Positions 35,811 through 44,147 of a DNA stretch of 64,000 bases are shown in pieces. The position numbers and the translations under genes were made by a program. The first letter of the stretch is position 1; each line of letters begins with the position of its first letter. Under the pieces are notes generated by a model. That model did no database searches. It had not been told where the DNA came from and was given only the letters and a program-made list of their open reading frames with translations. This stretch comes from Planctomycetaceae bacterium (lineage in GTDB: Bacteria > Planctomycetota > Planctomycetia > Pirellulales > Pirellulaceae), in contig JACKHN010000004.1 in the NCBI GenBank assembly GCA_020638975.1, positions 186,001 through 250,000 on the forward strand, in the 5' to 3' direction.

Positions 35811-36278
35811 TCAATCGAGTTGCACCGCGAACCTCGCCACAAGTGGTTCTTCAACACGATGGAAATCCTCGTATCGAATGCGGATCGCCTCGTGATGGCT
35901 GCTGCCTTCGAAGACAATCTCTTCATCGTGAGTGAGGCTCTCCTCGACTAGCGTCCTCATGCCATATTGCGACCCAAATGGCGGGAGCGTTCCCATCTCG
36001 AAATCAGGGCAATGTTCTTTGATTTCCAACTCCGTCGCCAATTCGATCTTGCTGCCACCGAGCGCCTCCGACACCTTGTCGAAATCAATCGTCTTCGTCG
36101 CCGGAAGCACTGCAACGATGTACGCGTACGCGTGATCCGCGCGGAGCAGAACCGTCTTTGCTACCTCGCGTCCTGGAATGTGCAACTCCTGAGCGAGACG
36201 CTGCGCGTCGTAAGTGTTGCGGTGAAGAATGGTTTCGTAACTGACGTGCTTTTCGGTAAGTAGTTCTTGGACGTTCAT
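35811..36278 (-). CDS. YbaK/EbsC-type aminoacyl-tRNA deacylase
   Basis: A 155-residue member of the YbaK/ProX family, which hydrolyses mischarged aminoacyl-tRNAs. Blocks: YETILHRNTYDAQRLAQELH, GREVAKTVLLRADHAYAYIV, AVLPATKTIDFDKVSEALGG and CPDFEMGTLPPFGSQYGM, the last being the family's conserved G-x-x-P-PFG strand. In stress clusters this subfamily may act on other thioesters or esters, so the exact substrate is open. ATG 36278 follows GAGAGGAGGACTGCC. It precedes the kinase-like gene by 38 bases. Confidence 0.9.
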   Translation of the reverse strand: MNVQELLTEKHVSYETILHRNTYDAQRLAQELHIPGREVAKTVLLRADHAYAYIVAVLPATKTIDFDKVSEALGGSKIELATELEIKEHCPDFEMGTLPPFGSQYGMRTLVEESLTHDEEIVFEGSSHHEAIRIRYEDFHRVEEPLVARFAVQLD

Positions 36279-36511
36279 GGCAGTCCTCCTCTCTGGAATA
36301 GAAACAGCGGACAACATTCCGTTAACGTGAAACGCTCCGTCACACTGCTTCTGACATCTCGCACGATGCTACTGAGAGAAGAACGCAAACGTCGTGCCGT
36401 ATTTTCCCGTGAGCAATCCACGGCCTTTCTTGACTTGGCGCCGTGCGGTTCAGCATATTGGCGCGCAAACATCACTAGTGTTTTGCACAATCTGCACGCG
36501 ATGACGGAGGA

Positions 36512-37204
36512 CTATGTCGTCGGCCAACCTTCGTCACCAATCAGTGGTACAAACGCAAACGACCCCAAATCGTCGATTAACAGCGTGCCTCGCTGGTTTC
36601 GAAAGCGGTGCAGACGCTGCTCAGATCGGTGCTTCCCAATCGGTATCACAATCCGCCCGCCTTCGGCAATCTGTTCGATGTACGAAGGCGGCAATGCTGC
36701 GGCGCCGGCTGTCACGACAATCACATCGAACGGCGATTCCGCTGCCAAGCCAAGCGAACCGTCGCCGAGGTGAACTTGCACGTTCACATAACCCATTCGC
36801 AGGAGCGTATCACTCGCTCGCCGAGCGTGAGACCCAATTCGTTCGATCGTGTGGACTTTGGCGCCGAGATGCGAGAGCACAGCGGCCCCGTATCCAGATC
36901 CAGTGCCGACTTCGAGGATCTTCTCGTCGCCTAGCAACTCGGCTGCTTGGGCCATGTAGGCCACAGTGAATGGCTGCGAGATGGTTTGCCCAGCCCCGAT
37001 CGGTAATGGGCGATCGTCGTACGCTTCGCTTCGTAGTGCGTCTGCCACGAACTCTTCGCGGGGTACCGCCAACATCGCGGCAAGTACTCGCGGGTCGTGT
37101 ATCCCGCGAGGGCGAAGCTGTGCATCGACCATCTGCTGGCGGAGCCGACCGAATTCTATCTTGGCTGCTTTCACTGCTAGTGTGACGCCTTGTTTCGTAA
37201 TCAC
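36512..37204 (-). CDS. pcm: Protein-L-isoaspartate O-methyltransferase
   Basis: SAM-dependent repair enzyme methylating L-isoaspartyl residues in aged proteins, about 230 residues. Motifs: GAGQTISQPFTVAYMAQAAE (substrate/SAM loop), KILEVGTGSGYGAAVLSHLG (SAM motif I), VQVHLGDGSLG and FDVIVVTAGAAALPPSYIEQ. The start is a GTG at 37204; the ATG at 37132 (MVDAQLRPRG) is possible but would drop a helix shared by relatives. The gene begins only 11 bases from the right ~88-bp repeat, so its promoter either lies in that repeat or was separated from it. Probably transcribed toward ybaK. Confidence 0.93.
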   Translation of the reverse strand: MITKQGVTLAVKAAKIEFGRLRQQMVDAQLRPRGIHDPRVLAAMLAVPREEFVADALRSEAYDDRPLPIGAGQTISQPFTVAYMAQAAELLGDEKILEVGTGSGYGAAVLSHLGAKVHTIERIGSHARRASDTLLRMGYVNVQVHLGDGSLGLAAESPFDVIVVTAGAAALPPSYIEQIAEGGRIVIPIGKHRSEQRLHRFRNQRGTLLIDDLGSFAFVPLIGDEGWPTT

Positions 37205-37214
37205 ACTTCGGCCA

Positions 37215-37300
37215 GTAGGGTCCGCTGTGCGGACCTCAGGACTTCAGGTCCGCACGGCGACCCTACTCTTGAAATGCCGAAGTTATTTCAGACTTATTCT
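37215..37300. repeat. ~86-bp palindromic repeat, right copy (inverted to 32972-33059)
   Basis: Read on the minus strand it aligns along its whole length with the left copy (GAATAAGTCTGAAATAACTT, then CGGCATTTCAAGAGTAGG, then the GTCCGC palindrome) with only scattered differences. The two copies frame 4.2 kb. Confidence 0.85.
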
Positions 37301-37391
37301 AGCGCGGCGTAGCCGCAACCAAAGGGTTAGTTACAAAATGGGCGTTCATCCTTCATGATGGTGTTTCTCACAACCGTCAAAGGAGAACGCC

Positions 37392-37478
37392 GTGAAACGC
37401 TTTATTCGTCAGTATAGCGAAAACATCACCGGTGTGATCTCTTGTTTCGACCGTGTTTTGTTTAAGGGCTACCTGCCG
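37392..37478 (+). pseudogene. 5' fragment of an uncharacterised gene split by an IS4-family element
   Basis: A GTG start behind AAAGGAGAACGCC gives KRFIRQYSENITGVISCFDR, then VLFKGYLP, where the sequence becomes foreign. The next block of the protein (GYLPLGWGDAMEKFLAYQGL) is found at 39444. Proteins starting with this pattern are familiar to me as unnamed planctomycete families; function unknown. An inverted repeat (near GGGCGTTCATCCTT, about 37348, with AAAGGAGAACGCC) covers the ribosome-binding site. Confidence 0.7.
37467..37478. repeat. Target-site duplication, left copy
   Basis: GGCTACCTGCCG, repeated exactly at 39444-39455 on either side of the IS4-family insertion. A 12-bp duplication is in the range known for IS4-family elements. 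Confidence 0.75.
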
Positions 37479-39443
37479 GACATTTTGGAGAATGGCGACG
37501 ACGGTGGCACGCGCGTCAGCCCCGCAAGAATCTTCTGAACGGTGAGGAACCGTAGTTCCGATAAGCAATGCGGCTGCGAAACGGCACGTTGAAATTGAAG
37601 TCGCGGTACGACTTGGCCGGGACGACGGCGCACCTGCGCGAGGCGGAGTCTCGCGAAACCGACACGCTGGGCTTGCCTCCGCCCACGGGCGCCGCCGACG
37701 AGTGCTATATCAACCTGAGCTCCTTGCGGGTAACGCCGATGTTGAACCGTCCTTGTGGGGCGAGAGGCAGCATCTCCTGCCGGTCACGTACTACGTCGAA
37801 CGCAACGTGGATAGGTGGCAGGCGACGCGGGATTTCCGCGACTTGTCACCAATCCGACACACCCAGGGATTCTGACGCGGTTCACGCCGAGTTTGGGCAG
37901 GGAGTTGCATGCTTGGACGGCGTCGGGACTCGGCGTAGCGGGTAGCGGCAACGGACGGATGGAAGATCTCGCATCAGAGTTTACAATCAGCCGACCAATC
38001 GCCTCCACGGAGGCCAAAAGCCCAGCAGTTAAAGACGGACAGCAGCGTGGTTGTGTTGTCATGATTGTGGGCATGGCGTCCAAGGATAACACCGACAAAG
38101 GCATCAGGAAAGCGACCTCTCGGGGCTCCGCGATCTGCAGGCGATGGCGAAGCTGCTTAAACCGCTGCACCGAATCGGCACGGAACGGGACAAGGCCAAC
38201 AACCGTGACTTGCACATGGATCAGTACTGCTTGCTTGTGCTGATGTGGCTCTACAACCCCATCATCGATTCGTTTCGCGGATTGCAACAATGCAGTGGTT
38301 TGAAGAACGTGCGAAGCGACTCGGCGTCGGGCGGGCTTCGCTGGGGTCGCTGTCCGAATCGGTCACGATCTTCGATCCAACGCCGCTCGCCGGACTGGCC
38401 GAAGAACTGAGTGACAAGCTGCCTGATCGTACGCCGGAGAACTTCGCCTGCGTTGACAAAAGATCACCGCCGTGGATGGATCGGTGTTTCGCTTGCTGGC
38501 TCAGATCGCTGAGCTGGCTTGGCTGCCCAAAGGCGATGGCAAGTCGTCCTGCGGCTATCGCTTGCATGCTCAATTTGAAGTCTTCAAGCACGCCCAGCCG
38601 CATCGACGTGACCGGTGCCAATCCCAAAGGCGAAGCGGACGAGCGACGCGTGTTGGAGCGGACGGTCGAGGCCGGACGTTGTTATCTCATCGATCGTGGC
38701 TATGCCAAGTACGTGCTGTGGAACGCCATCGCTGCGGCGGACAGCCAGTATGTGTGTCGGCTGGGCGACGCGATACCGTACGAAGTGGTCCGCGAAAACG
38801 CACTGACCGACACGGATCGAAGTGCCAGCATCGTGAGCGACCAGATCGTACAGTTTGGCACGGCCAACAGCCGCACGACTCCACCCGATCACTCCACGCG
38901 ACTGGTGATTGTCAAGGTCAAGCCTCACGATAGTCGTCGCAGCAAGAACGGCGTCAGCGGCGCGAGCAGCGATGGCTACTTGCGGATCGTGACCAACAAT
39001 CTAGACGTGCCCGCCGAGATCATTGCGGCGCTGTACGAGTTGCGTTGGACAATTGAGTTATACTTCCGCATCATCAAGCAGTTGTTGGGCTGTCGTCATC
39101 TGCTGAGTACGAAAGCCAACGGCGTGACGATTCAGATCTACATGGCGATCATCGCTTGCATCATGATCTTGGCGATGACAGGTAAGCTGCCAACGAAGCG
39201 GACGTATGAAATGATCTGCTTCTACTTGCTTGGCCTCGCCGAGTTGGAAGAGTTGGAGGCCCACATCCAACAACTTCCGCCGAAGTAGTCGCCACCGCGT
39301 TGTCCGGGCATCGCGGCGGTTCACGCTGCGCACTCCCTTACCGCTCGCCACACCCTGCCGCCAACCATCACTCGACGAAGCACATGACACAGCATCCCGC
39401 GACAGGTAGGATGACTCCGGCAAACCACGTGCCGAACAGAATT
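37479..39443 (+). mobile_element. IS4-family element, decayed, ~1.97 kb
   Basis: The segment between two perfect 12-bp direct repeats. Removing it and one repeat restores the split host frame. It contains a frameshifted IS4-type transposase on the right; about 600 bases on the left (37479-38090) contain only unrecognised frames, one from 37568 of 125 codons. I could not find convincing terminal inverted repeats by eye, so either they are short or the ends have changed. It is nested within the mobile-DNA region around 33-40 kb. Confidence 0.75.
38120..39288 (+). pseudogene. IS4-family transposase, frameshifted
   Basis: DDE transposase broken by about three frameshifts. Frame 1: GLRDLQAMAKLLKPLHRIGT, DLHMDQYCLLVLMWLYNPII to about 38310. 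Frame 2: LGVGRASLGSLSESVTIFDP, DKLPDRTPENFACVDK to about 38455. Frame 3: MDGSVFRLLAQIAELAWLPK, SSCGYRLHAQFEVFKH to about 38590. Then back: CYLIDRGYAKYVLWNAIAAA, and the IS4 hallmark YELRWTIELYFRIIKQLLG (Y-2-R-3-E-6-K). The continuous 347-codon frame from 38245 is therefore a patchwork with out-of-frame sequence between about 38455 and 38590. Not functional without frame correction. Confidence 0.8.
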
Positions 39444-39455
39444 GGCTACCTGCCG
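39444..39455. repeat. Target-site duplication, right copy
   Basis: GGCTACCTGCCG, identical to 37467-37478. Confidence 0.75.
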
Positions 39456-39986
39456 TTGGGTTGGGGTGATGCCATGGAGAAGTTTCTCGCCTATCAAGGC
39501 TTGCGGATCAAACACTTTGGAGATTTCGTCAAGCAGCAATCCCAACGTATCGCCGAGCACGCTGAGCAATTCGCGAAACGCTCCCGGCGTCGGTACATCT
39601 ATCTCAACGGGCCACACCGCAAGGAAGCACTGGCCAAGGACATCGCCCGAGACGAGGGAATCACCGAAGGCTTGGTCTGCGTGATGCGGGCTGTTGAACC
39701 GTGTCAGAGTTTCAAAATGATTCCTGGAGAGAAACGACCGCGTGTGGTCAATGCACGACGCAAGTGTCTGACCTTCCATTTCTACTTCCTCGATCCGAAA
39801 CTCGGCCTGCTGCATGTCCGCTTGCAATCTTGGTTCCCCTTGTTGATGCAGGTTTGCATCAACGGCCACGAGATCCTGGCTCGCCAAATGGACAAACATA
39901 ACATCCAGTACCACCAACAAGACAATGCGTTCACTTGGACCGAAGGCTCTAAGCAGGTGGTGAATTCGGTTCGATTTGGATCTTGA
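39444..39986 (+). pseudogene. 3' fragment of the gene split by the IS4-family element
   Basis: Resumes at the second 12-bp repeat with GYLPLGWGDAMEKFLAYQGL, then RRRYIYLNGPHRKEALAKDI, EGLVCVMRAVEPCQSFKMIP, RKCLTFHFYFLDPKLGLLHV, RLQSWFPLLMQVCINGHEIL and ARQMDKHNIQYHQQDNAFTW. The reading frame from 39300 begins inside the IS, so its N-terminal 48 residues are not part of this protein. The C-terminus (TEGSKQVVNSVRFGS) also looks cut short, and it overlaps the convergent membrane-protein gene. Function unknown. Confidence 0.75.
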
Positions 39987-40344
39987 ACAACGCCTGCCGT
40001 GGCGTGACCAATACCTGATCGAAGACGAATACTTCGACGACCGTTCCGCGCACAGTGGAGCGAATCGGATGCAGCCGTCCCCACACTTCGACGCTCCCCA
40101 CGAAGGTGCCCGGTTCAACCTTACTGCCGATGGTAACCAAGTCACCCGCGTCTCGATACGACTTGGCGACGAAAACTCCGCTACATGGGCTGACGATGTA
40201 GGTTGTGGCGGAGCTGACCGGCGGGTGGTCCGTAGTCGCCTCGGCAATACGAGTCAACACGGCAAGAATAAGTAGCAACGGCAGGGAGCAGATCAGTGCC
40301 CAAACGAATAACTGCGGGTGACGAAGCGGTTGAGCAGTGGTCAT
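39949..40344 (-). CDS. Membrane-anchored biotinyl/lipoyl-like domain protein without the modified lysine
   Basis: A 131-residue protein with one membrane segment (LFVWALICSLPLLLILAVLT) and a C-terminal barrel resembling biotin carboxyl-carrier domains: YIVSPCSGVFVAKSYRDAGD, KVEPGTFVGSVEVWGRLHPI, STVRGTVVEVFVFDQVLVTP and QALFKIQIEP. In true carriers the turn reads EAMKLM; here it is EVWGRLHP, with no lysine to modify. It may be a structural or adaptor barrel, as in membrane-fusion proteins. ATG 40344 follows AAAGGAGGTGTGCC. It diverges from the HhH gene and overlaps the pseudogene fragment at its 3' end. Confidence 0.75.
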   Translation of the reverse strand: MTTAQPLRHPQLFVWALICSLPLLLILAVLTRIAEATTDHPPVSSATTYIVSPCSGVFVAKSYRDAGDLVTIGSKVEPGTFVGSVEVWGRLHPIRSTVRGTVVEVFVFDQVLVTPRQALFKIQIEPNSPPA

Positions 40345-40538
40345 GGCACACCTCCTTTCGTCATACACTGCGTCAATTGGCTCTGATTCAAAGAGTTGCA
40401 AACGACGGGCCAAAGACGATATTGAAGGCATAGCGTTTGCAGCAAACTTTCATGGAAAGCGTGTTTCTGGGATTCCCGGTTGTGTGCGTGCAATCGTGTG
40501 CGTGATGTGCGGCTCAGACACACTTGTTGGAGGGTGAG

Positions 40539-41495
40539 ATGGCAAGCACGAAAGGCGAGCAACTTACTCCTAAGACCTATCCCACGAATGCGGAACTTGC
40601 GACTTCGTTGCGAGCCGTTGCGGACTTACTTGAAGCCCAAGGAGCAAGCGTGTTCCGAGTACGGGCATATCGAAACGCCGCCGACACCCTCGACGCTTTG
40701 GAAGCTCCACTCTGGCATACCTTGGAAGCAGAAGGCATCCCGGGGCTCATTCGCTTTCCGGCAATAGGGCGTTCAATCGCCGCTGCCCTGGCACACAAGA
40801 TCCGCACCGGCAAGTTTCCATTGCTGGAGCGTCTGCAAGGCGAAGACGCAGCCGAGCGACTGTTCACAACGGTCGCGGACGTCGGTCCGAAGCTTGCCGG
40901 ACGCATCCACGAACAACTGGGTATCGAAACGCTCTGGGAACTCGAAGCCGCAGCCAACGACGGTCGTTTGGCTCAGGTGCCCGGCTTCGGAGAGAAGAGG
41001 CTGCGAGCGGTTCGTGAATCGCTCGCGGGTCGGTTTCGGCGAGCACCGGTGGCAACAGCGAAAGGCTTGAAAGGCGTGGACACTACCGTTTCGATCGCCG
41101 AGTTGCTAGACATCGATCACGAGTATCGCGAGTCGGCGAAGAAACATCAACTCCCGCGTATCGCGCCGCGCCGTTTCAATCCAACTCAGCAAGCGTGGCT
41201 TCCCGTCTTGCACACCGAACGCGACACTCGCCATTACACTGCGATGTTCTCGAACACCGCACGTGCGCACGAACTCGGAGCGATTCATGATTGGGTGGTC
41301 ATCTACCGAGATGACGATGGTGATCACGGTCAGTGGACGGTGATCACGTCGAACTTTGGAAAGCTTCGCGGAAAGCGGATCGTCCGCAGTCGCGAGGCAG
41401 AATGTGCAGCGTATTACGAGCGACGCGCGGCGGTCGATTCGCCGCCACGAAAGCCGCCCCAATTACAACAAACCTTCTCGCCATGGGGAGCATAG
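40539..41495 (+). CDS. Helix-hairpin-helix protein related to the N-terminus of DNA polymerase X
   Basis: A 318-residue protein. Residues 15-60 (NAELATSLRAVADLLEAQGA, VFRVRAYRNAADTLDAL) match the 8-kDa domain start of PolX. Two HhH motifs follow: TTVADVGPKLAGRIHEQLGI and LAQVPGFGEKRLRAV. The nucleotidyltransferase aspartates and the PHP nuclease domain of PolX are missing. The C-terminal 110 residues (VLHTERDTRHYTAMFSNTAR, DWVVIYRDDDGDHGQW) form a separate unnamed domain. DNA binding is likely; a repair role is a guess. ATG 40539 lies after GGAGGGTGAG. A universal stress gene starts two bases after its stop. Confidence 0.85.
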   Translation: MASTKGEQLTPKTYPTNAELATSLRAVADLLEAQGASVFRVRAYRNAADTLDALEAPLWHTLEAEGIPGLIRFPAIGRSIAAALAHKIRTGKFPLLERLQGEDAAERLFTTVADVGPKLAGRIHEQLGIETLWELEAAANDGRLAQVPGFGEKRLRAVRESLAGRFRRAPVATAKGLKGVDTTVSIAELLDIDHEYRESAKKHQLPRIAPRRFNPTQQAWLPVLHTERDTRHYTAMFSNTARAHELGAIHDWVVIYRDDDGDHGQWTVITSNFGKLRGKRIVRSREAECAAYYERRAAVDSPPRKPPQLQQTFSPWGA

Positions 41496-41497
41496 CA

Positions 41498-41953
41498 ATG
41501 ATTCGCAAAATTGACTTCAACACGCTGTTGGTTCCAATCGATTTCTCGGAGAATTCGAAAGCCGCCTTTGCGCAAGCGATCGGCTTGGTCTCGGGCGACA
41601 ATCCGGTTGTCATCTTGCTGCACGTCATCGATTCGGCTCTCCCCGAGTTTGCTGAGACGCATGATCTAGGAACTCGTGAACAGATCGCGCAACGCATGCG
41701 CGAACGCGCGGGGCGACTATTGACGGAGTACACCGAAGCGTGTCCCGAGGGAATTGAAGTTGACCCGATCATCTGCGAAGGACGCCCGTTTATGGAGATT
41801 CTGCAAAAGGCGGATGACTTTGCCGTCGATGCCATTGTCATGAGTAAGGTCGGGAGACGTGGCAAGGTTGAAGAACTGCTGTTCGGTTCAACAGCAGAGA
41901 AAGTGTTGCGTGGAAGTACGAAGCCAGTGCTTGTATTGCCATCGTGCGACTGA
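41498..41953 (+). CDS. Universal stress protein (single domain)
   Basis: A 151-residue Usp. LLVPIDFSENSKAAFAQAIG is the nucleotide-binding N-terminus, VVILLHVIDSALPEFAETHD the second strand, and DAIVMSKVGRRGKVEELLFG, STAEKVLRGSTKPVLVLP the ATP-binding G-2x-G-9x-GS(T)-type C-terminus. It starts just after the HhH gene, with GGGGAG upstream, so the two are probably cotranscribed. Usp proteins act in starvation, hypoxia and redox stress; the precise role is unknown. Confidence 0.92.
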   Translation: MIRKIDFNTLLVPIDFSENSKAAFAQAIGLVSGDNPVVILLHVIDSALPEFAETHDLGTREQIAQRMRERAGRLLTEYTEACPEGIEVDPIICEGRPFMEILQKADDFAVDAIVMSKVGRRGKVEELLFGSTAEKVLRGSTKPVLVLPSCD

Positions 41954-42404
41954 ATCCAACGCGAAACGGTCCAGTGATCGAGGCGTCAGTTTGCGAGCTT
42001 AGGAGCGTACCGCAGTTGCCAAATGCAGTCTACGAGTTGCAGAATCGCAATATTCCTGGATGCATACTGTGTATGCCCGAAAAAGTCCTCCACTCTCAGC
42101 AAGATGCACTCGTCATGCGATTCAATGAATACGATGCGACGGGTCTCGCGCTCGCGGACGACATTGGGATGCGACCAATTGAGAAACTCCGGCTGATGCC
42201 CGGTACAGGTCGAAGAAAAGCCACAATGCAGAGTCCACGCGTGCGCCGCGGCGGATGCTTTGCATCAATTCGTAGTCAGGACTGCGATTCGATGCCCTGG
42301 TGCAGAAGCTCGTTTTGCAGCACCCCATGAAAAACCCGCCTTGCCATGTCACAGGCTCATCCGCTAAGTCGACTATAGAATGCAGTTGATGCAAGCGTTC
42401 GTCG
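41954..42404. other. Gap, no supportable gene
   Basis: Frames on both strands (for example 41944-42330 plus) show no domain and unusual composition. This is probably non-coding or decayed sequence. Confidence 0.45.
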
Positions 42405-42731
42405 TCAGCCGTCGTGAATTGCGATGCTCCTTTGGTTCCATCCCAGGATACCGCCCGATTGCGATCGCGTTTCGACGGAGATCGTGTAAGCAGTCGCTGG
42501 TCGCAAGGCCGGACCGCCATCGATGTTGATGGCCAATCCTAATGAAGGATCACGATTGGACGCGATGCTTCTAAGGTATCCCTCAGCGAACCTTGATCCG
42601 TGGCTCAGCAGCGTCATTTCTTCCGAGTCAGAAGAACTCAGCCGCACGACAACTCTGTCCGCTACTATGACGTCGGAAGATGCCTTGTCTTGAAACCCAA
42701 GCTGGATGAAATAGCTGGTGTTCACAGGCAC
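42405..42731 (-). CDS. Possible fragment of a large surface protein (uncertain)
   Basis: A 108-codon minus frame with regular beta-strand patterning: ASSDVIVADRVVVRLSSSDS, EEMTLLSHGSRFAEGYLRSI and GLAINIDGGPALRPATAYTI. The pattern of valine-rich strand, acidic turn and T/S-rich strand resembles repeat modules of large planctomycete surface proteins, suggesting a leftover piece rather than a whole gene. No signal peptide and no good ribosome-binding site. It could equally be a spurious frame. Confidence 0.3.
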   Translation of the reverse strand: MPVNTSYFIQLGFQDKASSDVIVADRVVVRLSSSDSEEMTLLSHGSRFAEGYLRSIASNRDPSLGLAINIDGGPALRPATAYTISVETRSQSGGILGWNQRSIAIHDG

Positions 42732-42892
42732 ATGCGTGGCGGCGGGTGCCGGTCGCGGTTAACCGTACGGATCGGGGTTCCGCTTCAGAACCTGGGGGTC
42801 GTCGGCATTTGATGAGCACGCCACGTACGAGGAGCGTTAACGTGAGGTCGCATTTCATGCGATTGCTGCACGATACAGCGAACTTCCGACCG

Positions 42893-43729
42893 TTAGTGAA
42901 ACAGAAACAGCGGAATTGAAGTTTGCTCCAAAGCCGTGCAAGTTGCGGAGCCGAAGAAGAACTCCTTCACGCGTGCCTGGCCGTAGGCTCCCATGACAAT
43001 CAGCTTTACGTTGTTTTCGATCGCGTGGGTCAGAAATTTCTGGCTGGCCGAACTGCCGACCAACGGAACTCGCGTCGCATCGATGTCGTGAAACCGCAGG
43101 AACTCCGACGCGCGATCAGCAATTCGCGCCGCCTCGACCAGCGAGTCCGGATGAACCGAGACGATGTGAATGGGACCGCCATCCGCCGCGAGTCCCGTGG
43201 AAAGGAAGGCCTGTAGGGCACGAGCGGACTGAACGCTTCCATCGTAAGCCACGACAATTCCCTCGCGCGACTCGATGGAGGAAATCTGCGGTGCAACAAC
43301 GACGGGTCGCGAGGCAGCGCGCAGTACATGCTCGAGCGTCTGGCACGGATGTTGGTCGCTGGCGTGGCGAAAGTGCGTTCTACATCCGAGAATCAACAGG
43401 TCGTAACGCTGAAGCTCGGTGAGAATGCGTTCGCACGGTTGTCCTTCGTCCTCAAGGAGCTTGAACGATATGCGTTCATTACTGCAGCGGATCGCGAATT
43501 GTTCCAAGGCTCGTTCGACTTTATGGCGTGTCTCTTTCAGCAACTGCTCGTACGCAACTTGATAGGTTGGGCTAACATGCCCTTCTGGCTGAAATCCGCG
43601 AATGGAAGGCTCGTCGACTACACCGATGCCGATGAGCAAACTATCGAAACGCTTTGCCCATCGGATGCCCAAGTCGACAGCTGGCAAGCAGTCATCCGAA
43701 CCGTCCAATCCCACAAGAATCGTTCTCAT
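42893..43729 (-). CDS. Universal stress protein (tandem double domain)
   Basis: A 278-residue protein with two Usp domains. The first is RTILVGLDGSDDCLPAVDLG to RYDLLILGCRTHFRHASDQH. The second is EGIVVAYDGSVQSARALQAF to NVKLIVMGAYGQARVKEFFF, GSATCTALEQTSIPLFLFH; this C-terminal G-x-x-G/GS nucleotide motif is only partly conserved. A clear GGAGGAGCGATC precedes the ATG. It follows the CBS gene on the same strand with a 19-base gap, so the two form a small operon, CBS gene downstream. Confidence 0.9.
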   Translation of the reverse strand: MRTILVGLDGSDDCLPAVDLGIRWAKRFDSLLIGIGVVDEPSIRGFQPEGHVSPTYQVAYEQLLKETRHKVERALEQFAIRCSNERISFKLLEDEGQPCERILTELQRYDLLILGCRTHFRHASDQHPCQTLEHVLRAASRPVVVAPQISSIESREGIVVAYDGSVQSARALQAFLSTGLAADGGPIHIVSVHPDSLVEAARIADRASEFLRFHDIDATRVPLVGSSASQKFLTHAIENNVKLIVMGAYGQARVKEFFFGSATCTALEQTSIPLFLFH

Positions 43730-43748
43730 GATCGCTCCTCCTGTCGGT

Positions 43749-44147
43749 TCATTTGGTGAACAGCTCGCTGATCACTCGCAAGGCATCGGTCTTCGTGAAC
43801 ATCCCCACAACGTAACCACCGTCGACGACAACGACGCTTCCCGCTTGCCGATCGAGCATCTGAATAGCGACCTCATCGATCGGTGCAGTCGGACTAACCG
43901 TCAGCACGTTGGGTTGGCAAATCTCTTCGAGTGATTTCTCGTTCGCCGTGTCCCCCCAACGAAGCCGCGCCCGCAGAATGTCTTGCTGCGAGAGAATTCC
44001 TTTCAGATGCGAACCGCTCATGACGGGCAAATGGTGAATGCTGTGAATCTCCATCAACCGTTCGGCACCGATTACGGTTTCACACCGCTCCGCTTCGACC
44101 GGCAGATGCGTCATACAATCACGAACGAGTGGAGCCTTTCTGCGCAT
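43749..44147 (-). CDS. CBS-domain pair protein
   Basis: A 132-residue protein made of two CBS motifs: VRDCMTHLPVEAERCETVIG to IHHLPVMSGSHLKGILSQQD, and ICQPNVLTVSPTAPIDEVAI to SVVVVDGGYVVGMFTKTDAL. Stand-alone CBS pairs bind adenosine nucleotides and act as energy sensors. Encoded just upstream of the double-Usp gene on the minus strand. The pairing with Usp fits an energy-stress role (inference). Confidence 0.92.
   Translation of the reverse strand: MRRKAPLVRDCMTHLPVEAERCETVIGAERLMEIHSIHHLPVMSGSHLKGILSQQDILRARLRWGDTANEKSLEEICQPNVLTVSPTAPIDEVAIQMLDRQAGSVVVVDGGYVVGMFTKTDALRVISELFTK

Noticed and set aside
38245..39288. Continuous 347-codon frame taken as an intact IS4 transposase
   Set aside because: Part of it (about 38455-38590) is out of frame with the family; the correct residues there lie in another frame, so it is a frameshifted patchwork.
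39300..39986. A 228-residue intact gene starting at 39300
   Set aside because: The first 48 codons lie inside the IS4-family element; the homologous protein resumes only at the second 12-bp repeat (39444), and its 5' end is at 37392.
39321..40247. Minus-strand frame of 308 codons
   Set aside because: Antisense to the split gene and out of frame with the biotinyl-like gene; Arg/Ser-rich composition and no domain.
42122..42520. 132-codon minus frame as a gene
   Set aside because: No signal, domain or ribosome-binding site, and it overlaps a better-patterned frame at 42405-42731.
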